Below, in pieces: positions 48,131-59,172 of a DNA stretch of 64,000 bases. Numbering within the stretch: position 1 is the first letter of the stretch; each line of letters starts with the position of its first letter. The notes beneath the pieces were generated by a model. The model was not told the DNA's origin, did not search any database, and worked only from the letters and a program-made list of their open reading frames with translations. This stretch comes from Pseudomonas alloputida (GTDB lineage Bacteria > Pseudomonadota > Gammaproteobacteria > Pseudomonadales > Pseudomonadaceae), in contig NZ_CP128540.1 in NCBI RefSeq assembly GCF_021283545.2, positions 648,501 to 712,500 of the forward strand, given 5' to 3'. The position numbers and the translations under genes are program-made.

Positions 48131-50074
48131 TCAGGTGCGGAACCTGCGCACCAGCGTATCCAGCTCATTGGACAGCCCGGCCAGGCTCTCGGAGTCCTGG
48201 CGCGCCGCCTGGGCCAGCTCGGCCACCAACTGCGCATCCCCGTGAATCTGGCTGATGTGCCGGTTGATGTCCTCAGCCACCTGATGCTGTTCTTCGGCTG
48301 CCGTGGCGATCTGGGTGTTCATGTCGCGGATCACGTCCACCGACTCACGGATCTGCCCGAAGCTGTCGCGGGCCAGGCCAATGCGGCTGACCGACTGCTG
48401 CGACACTTCCAGGCTGGCGTGCATCTGCTCGGCCACTTCGGCAGTACGGCTGGCCAGGTTGCCCAGCAAACCGTCGATTTCGGCGGTGGAGTCGGCAGTA
48501 CGCTTGGCCAGCGCCCGCACTTCGTCGGCCACCACGGCAAAGCCGCGGCCCTGCTCACCGGCACGGGCCGCTTCGATGGCGGCGTTCAGGGCCAGCAGGT
48601 TGGTCTGTTCGGCAATCGAACGGATGGTGCCGAGGATCGACTGAATGGCGTTGCTGTCACGCTCCAGCTGTTGGATCGACTGGGCCGATTGCTCGATTTC
48701 GTGGCTAAGGCGATCAACGCTGTGTACCGCCGCATCGATCTGCTGCTGCCCTTCGCGGGCCTGCTGCTGGCCGCTATCGGCCGACTGCGCCGCCTGGCTG
48801 CAGGACCGTGCCACTTCATTGGCGGTGGCGACCATTTCGTGGAATGCGGTGGAAACCATGTCCACGGCTTCGCGCTGGCGGCCGGCCGCCTCGGCCATGT
48901 CACTGGAGACGCGGGTCGAGCTGCTGGACGTGCTGAGGATCTTGCTGGCAGCAGTGCCGATGTGCTGGATCAGGCTGCGAATGGCACCGAGGAACTGGTT
49001 GAACCAGTTGGCCAGTTGCGCGGTTTCGTCGCGGCCGCGGATTTCCAGGTTGCGGGTCAGGTCACCCTCACCTTGGGCAATGTCTTCCAGGCCATTGGTG
49101 ACGCTGTTGATCGGGCGCACGATCAGTTTGGCGAAGGCCGCACCGACCACCGCGAACAGCGCGGCCAACACCACAGCGATGACACCGATCAGCCAGGTGA
49201 GCCGGGTGGTGGTCTGCATCACTTCGCTTTGTTCGATCAGGCCGATGAAGGTCCAGCCCAGCTGCTGGTCGGGGTAGACGTTGGCCATGTAGTGCACGCC
49301 ATTGAGTTCGACCTCGACCAGGCCTTTGCCGGCTTTGGCCAGCTTGGCATAACCGTCGCCAAAGCTTCCCAGCTGCTTGAAATTGTGGGTGGCGTCGCGC
49401 GGGTCGACCATCACGTTGCCGTTGCTTTCCACCAGCATCAGGTAGCCGCTTTCGCCCAGTTTGATCTGCTTGACGATCTCGGTCAGGCCCTTGAGCGACA
49501 CGTCGATGTTGACCACGCCGCCGGGGTTGCCCAGCTGGTTGGCCACGGTGCGCACGGTACTGACCAGCACTGCATCGTCGGCGGCCCAGTAGTAGGCGCC
49601 GGTACGCATCGTCTTGCCAGGGTTGGCCATGGCAAGTTGGTACCAGGGGCGCGTGCGTGGGTCATAATTGACAAACTTCTGGCCGGCCGGCCAGCCGGTG
49701 TAGCCGCCGTCATTCACCCCGTAGGACAGGTAGGCGTAGGCGGGATGTGAGTTGGCCAGGCGAGTCATGAAGTCGAGAATTTTGCTGGCCTGCTCGCCCA
49801 GTTCGTAGGACGGGGTTGCGCTCATGTACTTGTTCAGCTCGCTGCCCGTGGCGGCAACCATTGGCTGGGAAGCCATGTACTCGACGTTCTGGTTGATCCC
49901 CTGGAAGAAGATGTTCATCGCATTGCTGACCTGGCGGATTTCCCGGCTGCTGCTGTCGAGGAATCCGTCGCGGGCTTCGCCGCGCAGGTTGATGACCACC
50001 AGGGTGGCCACCAGAACGATGGGCAAGCCGGCGATGACCGCGAATGCCCAGGTCAATTTCTGTTTGATGCTCAT
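48131..50074 (-). CDS. Methyl-accepting chemotaxis protein with dCache sensor
   Basis: The product is 647 residues from [20 protein letters not shown] (GGGAGCG upstream). A first membrane helix (about 8-30) is followed by a double-Cache periplasmic domain (about 31-285) with [17 protein letters not shown] and [17 protein letters not shown], then a second membrane helix (about 295-315), HAMP ([20 protein letters not shown]) and the signalling domain with [20 protein letters not shown]. The RPWY-type ligand-binding pattern is common in dCache receptors for small organic ligands, including amino acids. The actual ligand is unknown. Confidence 0.93.
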   Translation of the reverse strand: MSIKQKLTWAFAVIAGLPIVLVATLVVINLRGEARDGFLDSSSREIRQVSNAMNIFFQGINQNVEYMASQPMVAATGSELNKYMSATPSYELGEQASKILDFMTRLANSHPAYAYLSYGVNDGGYTGWPAGQKFVNYDPRTRPWYQLAMANPGKTMRTGAYYWAADDAVLVSTVRTVANQLGNPGGVVNIDVSLKGLTEIVKQIKLGESGYLMLVESNGNVMVDPRDATHNFKQLGSFGDGYAKLAKAGKGLVEVELNGVHYMANVYPDQQLGWTFIGLIEQSEVMQTTTRLTWLIGVIAVVLAALFAVVGAAFAKLIVRPINSVTNGLEDIAQGEGDLTRNLEIRGRDETAQLANWFNQFLGAIRSLIQHIGTAASKILSTSSSSTRVSSDMAEAAGRQREAVDMVSTAFHEMVATANEVARSCSQAAQSADSGQQQAREGQQQIDAAVHSVDRLSHEIEQSAQSIQQLERDSNAIQSILGTIRSIAEQTNLLALNAAIEAARAGEQGRGFAVVADEVRALAKRTADSTAEIDGLLGNLASRTAEVAEQMHASLEVSQQSVSRIGLARDSFGQIRESVDVIRDMNTQIATAAEEQHQVAEDINRHISQIHGDAQLVAELAQAARQDSESLAGLSNELDTLVRRFRT

Positions 50075-50241
50075 CGACGCTCCCGGAATTTTTGTTTTCG
50101 ACACACGAGGCAGGTAGCAACTGCATCGGCAGCATCCGGGTTTTATGAAGCCAAAACGCCCGTATTTATTGGATAAAGTCGTGGTTGGTGACTATTCGGT
50201 CGTGTTTGGACATTTATGGCATGCCAAAGGCGCGTGGCAGC

Positions 50242-50652
50242 TCAGTGACAGCAGCTACCTGCAGCGCCATTGGCCAGGTCTTTGAGGATCGGGCAGTCCG
50301 GGCGGTCGTCACCCTGACAGTGCGAAACCAGCTCGCCGAGGGTGTCGCGCAGGCTCACCAGCTCCTCGATGCGCCGGTTCAGTTCATCGATGTGGTGCAT
50401 GGCCAGCGCCTTCACATCGGCGCTGGCACGTTGGCGGTCCTGCCACAAGGTCAGCAACTTGCCGACCTCCTCGAGGGAAAAGCCCAGGTCGCGGGAGCGC
50501 TTGATGAAGGCCAGGTTGTGCAAGTCTTGCGCCTGGTACAGGCGGTAGCCGCTGTCGCTGCGAGTGGCGGGTTTGAGCAGGCCGATGGATTCGTAGTAAC
50601 GGATCATCTTGGTGCTGAGCCCGCTGCGGCGGGCGGCCTGGCCGATGTTCAT
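50242..50652 (-). CDS. cueR: Cu(I)-responsive MerR-family regulator
   Basis: The product is 136 residues. The N-terminal MerR HTH is [20 protein letters not shown], followed by the dimerisation helix and the metal loop [12 protein letters not shown] with Cys112 and Cys120. That is the CueR spacing for linear Cu(I) coordination. A C-terminal CCH motif is also typical of CueR. The ATG overlaps the copA stop (ATGA) and has AGGAGG upstream. It should repress in the absence of copper and activate with it at the two CueR operators at 53081 and 53577. Confidence 0.95.
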   Translation of the reverse strand: MNIGQAARRSGLSTKMIRYYESIGLLKPATRSDSGYRLYQAQDLHNLAFIKRSRDLGFSLEEVGKLLTLWQDRQRASADVKALAMHHIDELNRRIEELVSLRDTLGELVSHCQGDDRPDCPILKDLANGAAGSCCH

Positions 50653-53048
50653 GGCGCCTCCTGGGTGCTGCTGGTGGGTTTCCACGTTTTAAGCCACAGT
50701 GCATTGCTGACGACGCTGACACTGGACAGGGCCATGGCGGCTCCTGCCAGTACCGGGTTGAGGTAACCCAGCGCGGCGAGCGGAATGCCGATCAGGTTGT
50801 AGATGAAGGCCCAGAACAGGTTCTGGCGGATCTTCGCGTAGGTCTTGCGGCTGATTTCCAGCGCGGCGGGCACCAGGCGCGGGTCGCCACGCATCAGGGT
50901 GATGCCGGCGGCCTGCATGGCCACGTCGGTACCGCCACCCATGGCAATGCCGATGTCGGCCGCGGCCAGCGCCGGTGCATCGTTGATACCATCGCCAACC
51001 ATGGCGACCACTCCTTCCTGCTTGAGCGCGGCCACGGTCGCGGCCTTGTCGGCCGGTAGCACTTCGGCATGCACATCGTCGATGCCCAGGGCCTCGGCAA
51101 CCACGTTGGCGCTGCCACGGTTGTCACCGGTCAGCAGGTGGCTGCTGATGTGTTGGGCGTGAAGGGTTTCGATGGCCTGCGCAGCGCCAGGCTTGAGGCT
51201 GTCACCAAAGGCGAACAGGCCCACCACTCTCGGTTGCTTGCCGCGCTCGATCAGCCACGACAGTGTGCGCCCTTCAGCTTCCCAGGCCTGGGCCTGGGCG
51301 GCCAACTCGCCGGGCTGCAGACCGCTTTCGTCAAGCAGTCGGCGGTTGCCCAGCGCCAGTTCACGGCCTTCAACGCGACCGGCAATGCCGCGCCCGGTCA
51401 GCGACTGGCTGTCGGCAACGGTTGGCACGTCCAGCCCTTGCTCTGCACAGGCCACCAGCACCGCCTTGGCCAGCGGGTGTTCACTCCCACGCTGCAGGGC
51501 GCCGGCCAGGCGGTAAAGGTCGGCGCTGTTGCCGTCCAGCGCCTGGCTGTGAACCACCTGCGGGCTGCCGGAGGTGAGGGTGCCGGTTTTGTCGAACACT
51601 ACGCGGTTGACCGCATGGGCACGCTCCAGGGCTTCGGCATCCTTGATCAGGATGCCGTGGCGGGCGGCGACCCCGGTACCGGCCATGATCGCGGCGGGCG
51701 TGGCCAGGCCGAGGGCGCAGGGGCAGGCGATGACCAGCACGGCGACGGCGTTGATCAGCGCGGTTTCCAGCGGTACCCCAGCCAGCCACCAGCCAATCAG
51801 GGTGATCAGCGCCAGTACCAGCACGGCCGGGACGAACACCTGGCTGACACGGTCGACCAGCTTCTGGATCGGCGCTTTGGCGGCCTGGGCGTCTTCCACC
51901 AGGCGGATGATGCGCGCCAGCACGGTCTCGGTGCCCAGCGCCTGGGTACGCACCAGCAGCCGGCCTTCGCCATTGATGGCGCCACCGGTGACGCTGTCAC
52001 CGGGTTGCTTGGGCACTGGCAGGCTCTCGCCGCTGATCAGGGCCTCATCGGCATGGCTGCTGCCGTCTTCGACCACGCCGTCGACCGGGAAGCGTTCGCC
52101 GGGCTTGACCAGTACCAGGTCGCCCACGCGCAAGTGGGCGATGGCCACGTCCTCTTCCACGCCGTCGACCACGCGCAAGGCGCGTTCCGGGCGCAGGGCT
52201 TCGAGGGCTCGGATGGCACTGGCGGTCTGGCGTTTGGCGCGGCTTTCCAGGTACTTGCCCAGCAATACCAGGGCAATCACCACGGCTGAGGCTTCGAAGT
52301 ACAGGTGCGGGGCCATGCCGGCGGGAGCCTGTGCCCATTGGTACAGGCTCAGGCCATAACCAGCGCTGGTGCCCAGGGCCACCAGCAGGTCCATGTTGCC
52401 GGCGCCGGCGCGCACGGCCTTCCAGGCTGCAATGTAGAAGCGGGCACCGAGAATGAACTGCACGGGTGTGGCCAGCAGGAACTGCGCCCAGGCGGGTAGC
52501 ATCCAGTGCAAGCCGAACGGTTGTACCAGCATGGGTAATACCAGCGGCAGGGCCAACAGCAAGGCTGCACCGACTGCCAGGCGCTCGTTGCGCAGGCGGC
52601 GCTGGACAGCGCTTTGGTCGTCCTTGGTCGATTGCGGCAGGCTGGCGCTGTAGCCTGCCTTTTGCACAGCGTCGATCAGCAGGTTGTCATCAAGCGCGGC
52701 AAGCACTTCGAGGTGCGCGCGTTCGCTGGCCAAGTTGACGCTGACCTGCTCGACCCCGGCCAATTTGCCCAGGGCGCGCTCTACTCGGCCGACACAACTG
52801 GCGCAGGTCATGCCGCCTATCTGCAGTTCGAGGGTGCGGGTTGGTACCCCGTAACCGGCCTCGCGCACGGCTTCGACCAAGGCTGGCAGGCTGGCAGGCG
52901 GGGCCAGAACCCGAGCTTTTTCAGTGGTGAGGTTTACGCTGACCTGTTCAGCGCCGGTGACCTTGCGCAGGGCGCGCTCGACCCGGCCAGCACAGCTGGC
53001 GCAGGTCATGCCGGAGATCGGCAGGTCGTATGTGGTGGATGCGGGCAT
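50649..53048 (-). CDS. copA: Cu(I)-exporting P1B-type ATPase
   Basis: The product is 799 residues from [16 protein letters not shown] (AGGAGGAGAGCC upstream). Two N-terminal heavy-metal-binding domains each carry GMTCASC (Cys16/Cys19 and about Cys84/Cys87). Eight membrane helices include the transport motif [19 protein letters not shown]. The phosphorylation site is [11 protein letters not shown] and the hinge is [21 protein letters not shown]. It pumps Cu(I) from cytoplasm to periplasm. It is driven by the CueR-type promoter at 53074-53104 and overlaps cueR at its 3' end. Confidence 0.96.
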   Translation of the reverse strand: MPASTTYDLPISGMTCASCAGRVERALRKVTGAEQVSVNLTTEKARVLAPPASLPALVEAVREAGYGVPTRTLELQIGGMTCASCVGRVERALGKLAGVEQVSVNLASERAHLEVLAALDDNLLIDAVQKAGYSASLPQSTKDDQSAVQRRLRNERLAVGAALLLALPLVLPMLVQPFGLHWMLPAWAQFLLATPVQFILGARFYIAAWKAVRAGAGNMDLLVALGTSAGYGLSLYQWAQAPAGMAPHLYFEASAVVIALVLLGKYLESRAKRQTASAIRALEALRPERALRVVDGVEEDVAIAHLRVGDLVLVKPGERFPVDGVVEDGSSHADEALISGESLPVPKQPGDSVTGGAINGEGRLLVRTQALGTETVLARIIRLVEDAQAAKAPIQKLVDRVSQVFVPAVLVLALITLIGWWLAGVPLETALINAVAVLVIACPCALGLATPAAIMAGTGVAARHGILIKDAEALERAHAVNRVVFDKTGTLTSGSPQVVHSQALDGNSADLYRLAGALQRGSEHPLAKAVLVACAEQGLDVPTVADSQSLTGRGIAGRVEGRELALGNRRLLDESGLQPGELAAQAQAWEAEGRTLSWLIERGKQPRVVGLFAFGDSLKPGAAQAIETLHAQHISSHLLTGDNRGSANVVAEALGIDDVHAEVLPADKAATVAALKQEGVVAMVGDGINDAPALAAADIGIAMGGGTDVAMQAAGITLMRGDPRLVPAALEISRKTYAKIRQNLFWAFIYNLIGIPLAALGYLNPVLAGAAMALSSVSVVSNALWLKTWKPTSSTQEAP

Positions 53049-53073
53049 GGCTCTCCTCCTTGGACAGGCCTCC

Positions 53074-53104
53074 AGCATCAACCTTGCCACGCAGGCAAGG
53101 TCAA
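53074..53104 (-). promoter_or_regulatory. CueR operator and promoter of copA
   Basis: On the minus strand, -35 TTGACC, then a 19-bp spacer holding ACCTTGCC-N5-GGCAAGGT (a perfect 8-bp dyad, 53081-53101), then -10 GATGCT. The over-long spacer is the mark of MerR-family promoters. The dyad touches the stop codon of the gene upstream (53101-53487). Confidence 0.9.
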
Positions 53105-53487
53105 TAGCCCAGGTCGGCTCGTTTCAACTCCAGCCCATATTGCCCCATGGCGATGCGGTATTTGTTGATCTGGCCCGCCTGCAGATTCAAACGTGTGCTG
53201 CGCTGGTCCTCTATACCTGGGGCGCAACCCGGCATTTGCCCAGGCAGCAGGCGCAGGCGCACATCCACCGTGCCAGGCGGCAGGTTGAACGAGGTGGACT
53301 GCTCCTGGAAAACGCGCCCGGAAAGCTGGTCGTTGAGGTACACGCCGATTTCGCAACTGGTGGCCACTTCCAGGCGCTCCCGGGAAATGATCAGTACGCT
53401 GTAGGCCGAGTTGCCCTCGGCGAATGCCGGTGGCACCACAGCCAGCGCGCCCAAGAGCCCGACGACGCCCAATGCTGCCCTGAACAT
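53101..53487 (-). CDS. Exported protein of unknown function, upstream of copA
   Basis: The product is 128 residues from the ATG at 53487 (GCAGGAGATTTTTC upstream). A Sec signal ([20 protein letters not shown], then FAEG) is followed by a mature region with [20 protein letters not shown] and [20 protein letters not shown]. Two cysteines (in ATSCEIG and PGCAPG) could form a disulfide. I do not recognise a named family. It is on the same strand as copA, and its stop lies in the CueR operator. It could be co-expressed at a low level with copA or be separately controlled; a copper role is inference. Confidence 0.75.
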   Translation of the reverse strand: MFRAALGVVGLLGALAVVPPAFAEGNSAYSVLIISRERLEVATSCEIGVYLNDQLSGRVFQEQSTSFNLPPGTVDVRLRLLPGQMPGCAPGIEDQRSTRLNLQAGQINKYRIAMGQYGLELKRADLGY

Positions 53488-53573
53488 GAAAAATCTCCTG
53501 CTTGCCTGATCGTCAAAGGCGCAGCTTGGCCGACGCGGACGCGGATTTCCACCCCGGGTGTTGCAGGCAGGGC

Positions 53574-53604
53574 TTGACCTTGTCCTGATGGCAAGCTTGA
53601 GACT
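53574..53604 (+). promoter_or_regulatory. CueR operator and promoter of the copper chaperone gene
   Basis: TTGACC, a 19-bp spacer with the dyad ACCTTGTC-N5-GGCAAGCT (53577-53597), then GAGACT. Apart from two dyad mismatches it has the same geometry as the copA operator, about 30 bases before the copZ start. Confidence 0.85.
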
Positions 53605-53632
53605 TGTGAAAAACCTGAAGGAGGTAACCCCC

Positions 53633-53830
53633 ATGCAAGTGTTCAATGTACAAGGCATGACCTGCGGCCATTGCGTGAAAGCCGTGACCCGCGCGGTGCA
53701 GGAGCGGGATGCGGCGGCCAGGGTGGAAGTTGATCTGGCAGGCAAACAGGTGCGTGTGCAGAGCGAGTTGGCGCAGGAGCAGATCCTCACTGCGATTCGG
53801 GATGAGGGGTATCAGGCCGAACTCGCCTGA
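53633..53830 (+). CDS. copZ: Copper chaperone CopZ (single HMA domain)
   Basis: The product is 65 residues. MQVFNVQGMTCGHC carries the Cu(I)-binding pair Cys11 and Cys14, followed by the rest of an HMA ferredoxin-like fold (VEVDLAGKQVRVQSELAQEQ). It delivers Cu(I) to CopA or CueR. The ATG has AAGGAGG upstream. It diverges from the exported protein and copA and is predicted to be CueR-induced through the operator at 53574-53604. Confidence 0.95.
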   Translation: MQVFNVQGMTCGHCVKAVTRAVQERDAAARVEVDLAGKQVRVQSELAQEQILTAIRDEGYQAELA

Positions 53831-53937
53831 AGACCTGATTGCTCCCTCCGGGGCTAACAGTGTTGCAAATCTTTTCACATTGACAGGGTCCACAGCAGGT
53901 AGAATCAGTCACTTGCTTAGCCTGCTATGGATTCCTG

Positions 53938-55119
53938 ATGAACCTGCGAATGGTGCTCATCCTGGGCGCACTCAGTGCGTTCGGGCCCTTGGCGATCGAC
54001 TTCTACCTGCCAGCCTTTCCGGCCATGGCGCAAGCGTTCGCCACCGATGAAAAACACGTCCAGGCCACGTTGGCCGCCTACTTCCTGGGCCTGTCTATCG
54101 GGCAGTTGGCCTATGGGCCGGTTGCCGACCGCTTTGGCCGACGCAAACCGCTGATGTTCGGCGTTACGCTGTTCACCCTGGCATCACTGGCCTGTGCCTA
54201 CGCCCCCAACCTCGATACCTTGGTGGTGGCGCGCTTCATCCAGGCACTGGGTGGTTGTGCCGGCATGGTGCTTTCGCGGGCCATCGTCAGCGACAAGTGC
54301 GACCCGGTAGCTTCAGCCAAAGTGTTTTCGCAACTGATGCTGGTCATGGGCTTGGCGCCGATCCTGGCACCGATGTTGGGTGGGGTGCTGGTGAACCTGG
54401 CCGGCTGGCAGTCGATCTTCCTTGCGCTGAGCCTGTTCAGTGCCGGCTGCCTGCTTGCGGTAAGCCTGGGCCTGCCGGAAAGCCTGCCCGAGCATATACC
54501 CCGCCAACCGCTGTCTGGCGCCTTGCGCCAGTACCTGCGGCTGCTGGCTGACCGGGTTTTTCTCGGCCATGCCCTGACCGGCGGTATCGCCATTGCCGGC
54601 ATGTTCGCCTATATCGCCGGTTCACCTTTCGTGTTCATCAAACTGTATGGCGTGCCCGCTGAGCACTACGGCTGGCTGTTCGGTACCAACGCCGCAGGTT
54701 TTATTCTGGTGGCGCAGGTGAACGCCCGCCTGCTGGCCAAACGCGGGCCGGCCTTCCTGCTGGGCCGTGCGGTGTGGCTGTATCTGGTTGCGGGCCTGGT
54801 GCTGCTGGGCGTGGCGGCGTTGCGCCCTGCGCAATTGTGGCCGCTACTGGTGCCGCTGTTCATCTGTATCGCCAGCCTTGGTTGCATCATTCCCAATGCT
54901 TCGGCCTGCGCCATGAGTGGACAGGGCGCGCGTGCCGGCAGCGCCTCGGCACTGATGGGCTGCGTGCAGTTCAGCGTAGCTGCGGGTGCTGCGGCGCTGG
55001 TCGGGCTACTGCATGATGGCAGTGCGGTGCCCATGGCAATCGTGATCAGCCTGTGCGGGGCGCTGGTGGTCAGTGTTGCGCTGTTGACCCGGCGTTTGCA
55101 GGCCAAGGCTCCCGCATAA
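53938..55119 (+). CDS. Bcr/CflA family drug-resistance MFS transporter
   Basis: The product is 393 residues with 12 predicted membrane helices. It begins MNLRMVLILGALSAFGPLAI with DFYLPAFPAMAQAF, the hallmark N-terminus of the Bcr/CflA group (drug:H+ antiporter 1). Motif A is GPVADRFGRRKPLMFG. Homologues export bicyclomycin, sulfonamides or dipeptides; the substrate here is not readable. The weak ribosome site (TGGATTCC) leaves the start slightly uncertain. Its 3' end overlaps a small convergent gene by 50 bases. Confidence 0.92.
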   Translation: MNLRMVLILGALSAFGPLAIDFYLPAFPAMAQAFATDEKHVQATLAAYFLGLSIGQLAYGPVADRFGRRKPLMFGVTLFTLASLACAYAPNLDTLVVARFIQALGGCAGMVLSRAIVSDKCDPVASAKVFSQLMLVMGLAPILAPMLGGVLVNLAGWQSIFLALSLFSAGCLLAVSLGLPESLPEHIPRQPLSGALRQYLRLLADRVFLGHALTGGIAIAGMFAYIAGSPFVFIKLYGVPAEHYGWLFGTNAAGFILVAQVNARLLAKRGPAFLLGRAVWLYLVAGLVLLGVAALRPAQLWPLLVPLFICIASLGCIIPNASACAMSGQGARAGSASALMGCVQFSVAAGAAALVGLLHDGSAVPMAIVISLCGALVVSVALLTRRLQAKAPA

Positions 55120-55267
55120 GCGGGTGAGGTGCCTGCAGCCGGGTTTCCAGCGTGGCGACGAAGGCGCGCGCCTCAGCCTCGCTGCGAAAACTGACCACAT
55201 GCTGATCGAGCTGGACTTGCCAAGGGCAGGCGGGGTTTCGGCTCGACGCACTTACGATAATTTTCAT
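55070..55267 (-). CDS. Small conserved-looking protein, function unknown
   Basis: The product is 65 residues from the ATG at 55267, with CCTGGAGG nine bases upstream. It begins MKIIVSASSRNPACPWQVQL and continues with HVVSFRSEAEARAFVATLET, which looks like a compact alpha/beta fold with an RSEAEA helix. It overlaps the end of the convergent MFS gene by 50 bases. I do not recognise the family. The good ribosome site and plausible fold support a real gene, but its short length leaves doubt. Confidence 0.5.
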   Translation of the reverse strand: MKIIVSASSRNPACPWQVQLDQHVVSFRSEAEARAFVATLETRLQAPHPLMREPWPANAGSTAQH

Positions 55268-55756
55268 CGCTGCATACCTCCAGGAAGGGGAGCCGCTCAA
55301 GTGTAGCGCTGGCCCGCCAGCCTGCCATGACACGGCTTCAGCCTCCTGACTGACGGTAAGTGTGTGCATTTCCCTGGCGGTGCTTCCTACTTTGGGCGCA
55401 ATGCCTGCAAACCTGCAGAACCTTCGCTTTGTTTCGCGCTATTTGTGGAAGGTTGCTGTGGGCCACATCTGAAATGGCTGCAAGTTTGTTTTCATCAAGA
55501 TGTTTCAGCGCATTTGTGTGGGTGTACCGGTGCCTTGTTTGACTTGGTTCCGGGGCGTTTTCGAAGCCGCTTCGCTGCTTGCAATGGGTAGGCATACCCA
55601 GTGGTTTTTCGTCATGAGTACGACGGCACCTGGTCGTCTGACCGGCGTTTTTCTGCGGCTTATACTGGCGAGCCAGGCCAGTGCCAGCGAGAGGCGCTTC
55701 CCTGGCAGGGTTGGCCATCGCATCCCCACCGTGAACTTGCAGGGAGTTATAAGGAC
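55268..55756. other. 489-base region without a supported gene
   Basis: This stretch is lower in GC than its neighbours and has no reading frame with typical codon use. It holds a hairpin with a T-run (55585-55608) and the ArsR gene's ribosome region at its end. A small RNA is possible but not shown. Confidence 0.4.
55585..55608 (+). terminator. Candidate rho-independent terminator
   Basis: TGGGTA-GGCA-TACCCA followed by GTGGTTTTT is a short perfect stem with a T-run. It is not after any recognised plus-strand gene, so it may end an unannotated transcript. Confidence 0.4.
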
Positions 55757-56470
55757 ATGAACGCAGCCAGCAGTATCAGCCAAATTGCCAGCCTGATGGC
55801 CGACCCCAAGCGCAGTGCCATGTTGTGGGCATTGATCGATGGCACACCACGGTTGGCCAATGAGCTCGCGATAATGACTGGCCTGACTTCATCGTCAGCC
55901 TGCGCACACCTTTCGCTGCTGTCGTCGGCCGGTTTGCTCAGGCATGAAGCCAGGGGCCGCAAACGTTACTTCTGCCTGGCTACCCCGCAGGTCGGAGCAG
56001 CGGTAGAGGCCTTGGCCAGCGTACAGCTGGAAAGCGCCAGGGGTACGCGTGCCGAAGCGCCGGTATCGTCGCTGCCGCTATCAATGCGCCGGGCGCGCCG
56101 TTGTGGCGATCACCTGGGTGGGGAGTTGGCCAGTGAGCTGTACCATCGCATGGTGGTGGCTGGCTGGTTGGAAGGCAGCGGACGGCACTTGAGGGTCAGT
56201 GACGAGGGGCGGGCGCAGTTGGCCTTGGTCGGGGTGTACATCGATGCCCTGGCGCCACACCAGCAACGAGGTTGCGTGATCTGCCGCTGCACCGAATGGA
56301 ATGACCAGGGCCCGCATCTGGGTGGCGTACTGGGCCAGGCCTTGTTCAGGTTGTTCCTGCAATCTGGCTGGATGCGCGAGTTGGAGGACTCGCGGGCACT
56401 GCATATTTCGGCGCTGGGTATCCAGCAGATCAATCGCATAGCCCGCGTGGCGACGTTGCAGGTCGGTTGA
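55757..56470 (+). CDS. ArsR-family (winged helix) transcriptional regulator
   Basis: The product is 237 residues from MNAASSISQIASLMADPKRS (AAGGA upstream). The N-terminal winged-helix domain has SAMLWALIDGTPRLANELAI and SSACAHLSLLSSAGLLRHEA. A longer C-terminal extension (about 110-237) contains CVICRCTEWNDQGPHLGGVL, GQALFRLFLQSGWM. No metal-binding CxC typical of ArsR itself is obvious in the HTH. The ligand and target are unknown. It is convergent with the adenine deaminase gene. Confidence 0.85.
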   Translation: MNAASSISQIASLMADPKRSAMLWALIDGTPRLANELAIMTGLTSSSACAHLSLLSSAGLLRHEARGRKRYFCLATPQVGAAVEALASVQLESARGTRAEAPVSSLPLSMRRARRCGDHLGGELASELYHRMVVAGWLEGSGRHLRVSDEGRAQLALVGVYIDALAPHQQRGCVICRCTEWNDQGPHLGGVLGQALFRLFLQSGWMRELEDSRALHISALGIQQINRIARVATLQVG

Positions 56471-56490
56471 GCGCAACGTCGTCATGCTAC

Positions 56491-58210
<1,720 letters not shown>

Positions 58211-58353
58211 CGGAACATTCCTTTATCGGTGTAGGAGAAAGGAATTGAGCATACGTCACGGCGAATACGCGTGCCTGGTTTGCGTCTGGTTAAAAAATGG
58301 TCAGTTTTGTCTGGGCCTTGCGGTGCCGGGCGCTTCGCCCGTTGGCGCACGGG

Positions 58354-58390
58354 TTATCCACAAGCTGGTCCACAGTTATTGTGTGCAAGG
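58354..58390 (+). repeat. 37-bp repeat copy 1 with a perfect DnaA box
   Basis: It begins TTATCCACA (a perfect DnaA box) and continues AGCTGGTCCACAGTTATTGTG. It matches copy 2 at 58541-58577 in 31 of 37 positions. Confidence 0.7.
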
Positions 58391-58426
58391 TGAGCAAGAG
58401 GGGTGCGGCTTGGATGGGCGGTTCGC

Positions 58427-58493
58427 TGGGGATAAGTCGCGCACATTCAGCAGTTTACGACTGTCATCAAATAGTGATCAAAATATGATCAAA
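58427..58493. promoter_or_regulatory. DnaA-like box and AT-rich phased repeats between the two copies
   Basis: TGGGGATAA at 58427-58435 is an 8/9 DnaA-box match on the minus strand. Nearby, TCATCAAA (58464), TGATCAAA (58475) and TGATCAAA (58486) recur exactly every 11 bases in an AT-rich tract, unlike the rest of the region. Confidence 0.55.
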
Positions 58494-58540
58494 GCTCTGG
58501 GGGCCTCGAAATCACTAGCCTGCAAGAGAGTGCCCCAAGC

Positions 58541-58577
58541 TTATCCACAGGCGGGCCCACAGTTGTTGTGGGCAATG
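58541..58577 (+). repeat. 37-bp repeat copy 2 with a perfect DnaA box
   Basis: It begins TTATCCACA and includes a perfect inverted repeat GCCCACA-GTTGT-TGTGGGC (58555-58573). It ends one base before the stop of the YigZ gene. Confidence 0.7.
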
Positions 58578-58578
58578 T

Positions 58579-59163
58579 TCAGCGTGCTTCGAGCAAAATA
58601 CGCCCGCGGCTCAGGTCCGCCAGTTGCTGTTGCAATGGCGCCAGGTGGGCGTCACCGAGGGCAATCACCAGGTCCACACCATTGGCGGTGAACTGTTCAT
58701 CCAGGACCAGGCCGTCAACCTCGGCCAGACGCAGCTTCACCAGCGCCAGCTCGCTGAAACTGCAACTGCAGCTGAAATGGCTGCGCTGCACCAGCAGGCG
58801 TTTGGGCGCCTGTTGCAGGCACTTGTTGGCGCCGCCGCCATAGGCCCTGGCCAGGCCGCCGGTACCCAGCTGGATGCCGCCGTACCAACGGATCACCAGC
58901 ACCACCACCTGATCGCAGTCCTGCGCTTCGATGGCTGCCAGGATCGGCCGCCCTGCGGTGCCGCCGGGTTCGCCGTCGTCACTGCTGCGGTACTGCGCGC
59001 CGAGTTTCCAGGCCCAGCAGTTGTGGGTAGCGGCCAGGTCGCTGTGACGTTCGATGAAACTCATCGCTTCGGCGGCGCTGCTGATCGGCCCGGCGAGGGT
59101 GATGAAGCGGCTTTTGCGGATTTCCTCGCGGTATTCGCAGAGGTCGAGCAGGGTAGAAGGCAT
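58579..59163 (-). CDS. yigZ: YigZ/IMPACT family protein
   Basis: The product is 194 residues. The N-terminal IMPACT domain (about 10-125) has KSRFITLAGPISSAAEAMSF, DDGEPGGTAGRPILAAIEAQ and VVLVIRWYGGIQLGTGGLAR, AYGG. The C-terminal DUF1949-type ferredoxin-like domain (about 130-194) has FSELALVKLRLAEVDGLVLD. The bacterial function is not fully known; the eukaryotic relative IMPACT modulates GCN2. It lies 9 bases after the TetR gene, so they are co-transcribed. Confidence 0.93.
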   Translation of the reverse strand: MPSTLLDLCEYREEIRKSRFITLAGPISSAAEAMSFIERHSDLAATHNCWAWKLGAQYRSSDDGEPGGTAGRPILAAIEAQDCDQVVVLVIRWYGGIQLGTGGLARAYGGGANKCLQQAPKRLLVQRSHFSCSCSFSELALVKLRLAEVDGLVLDEQFTANGVDLVIALGDAHLAPLQQQLADLSRGRILLEAR

Positions 59164-59172
59164 AAAGGACGG

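Noticed and set aside
55338..55718. Minus-strand frame in the gene-free stretch before the ArsR gene
   Set aside because: The translation is rich in Thr, His, Gln and Lys with no fold signal, and its codon use differs from every real gene here.
58211..58578. Calling this the chromosomal replication origin
   Set aside because: No dnaA, dnaN, rpmH or gidA genes are near, and only two perfect boxes are present. The element is reported as origin-like only.
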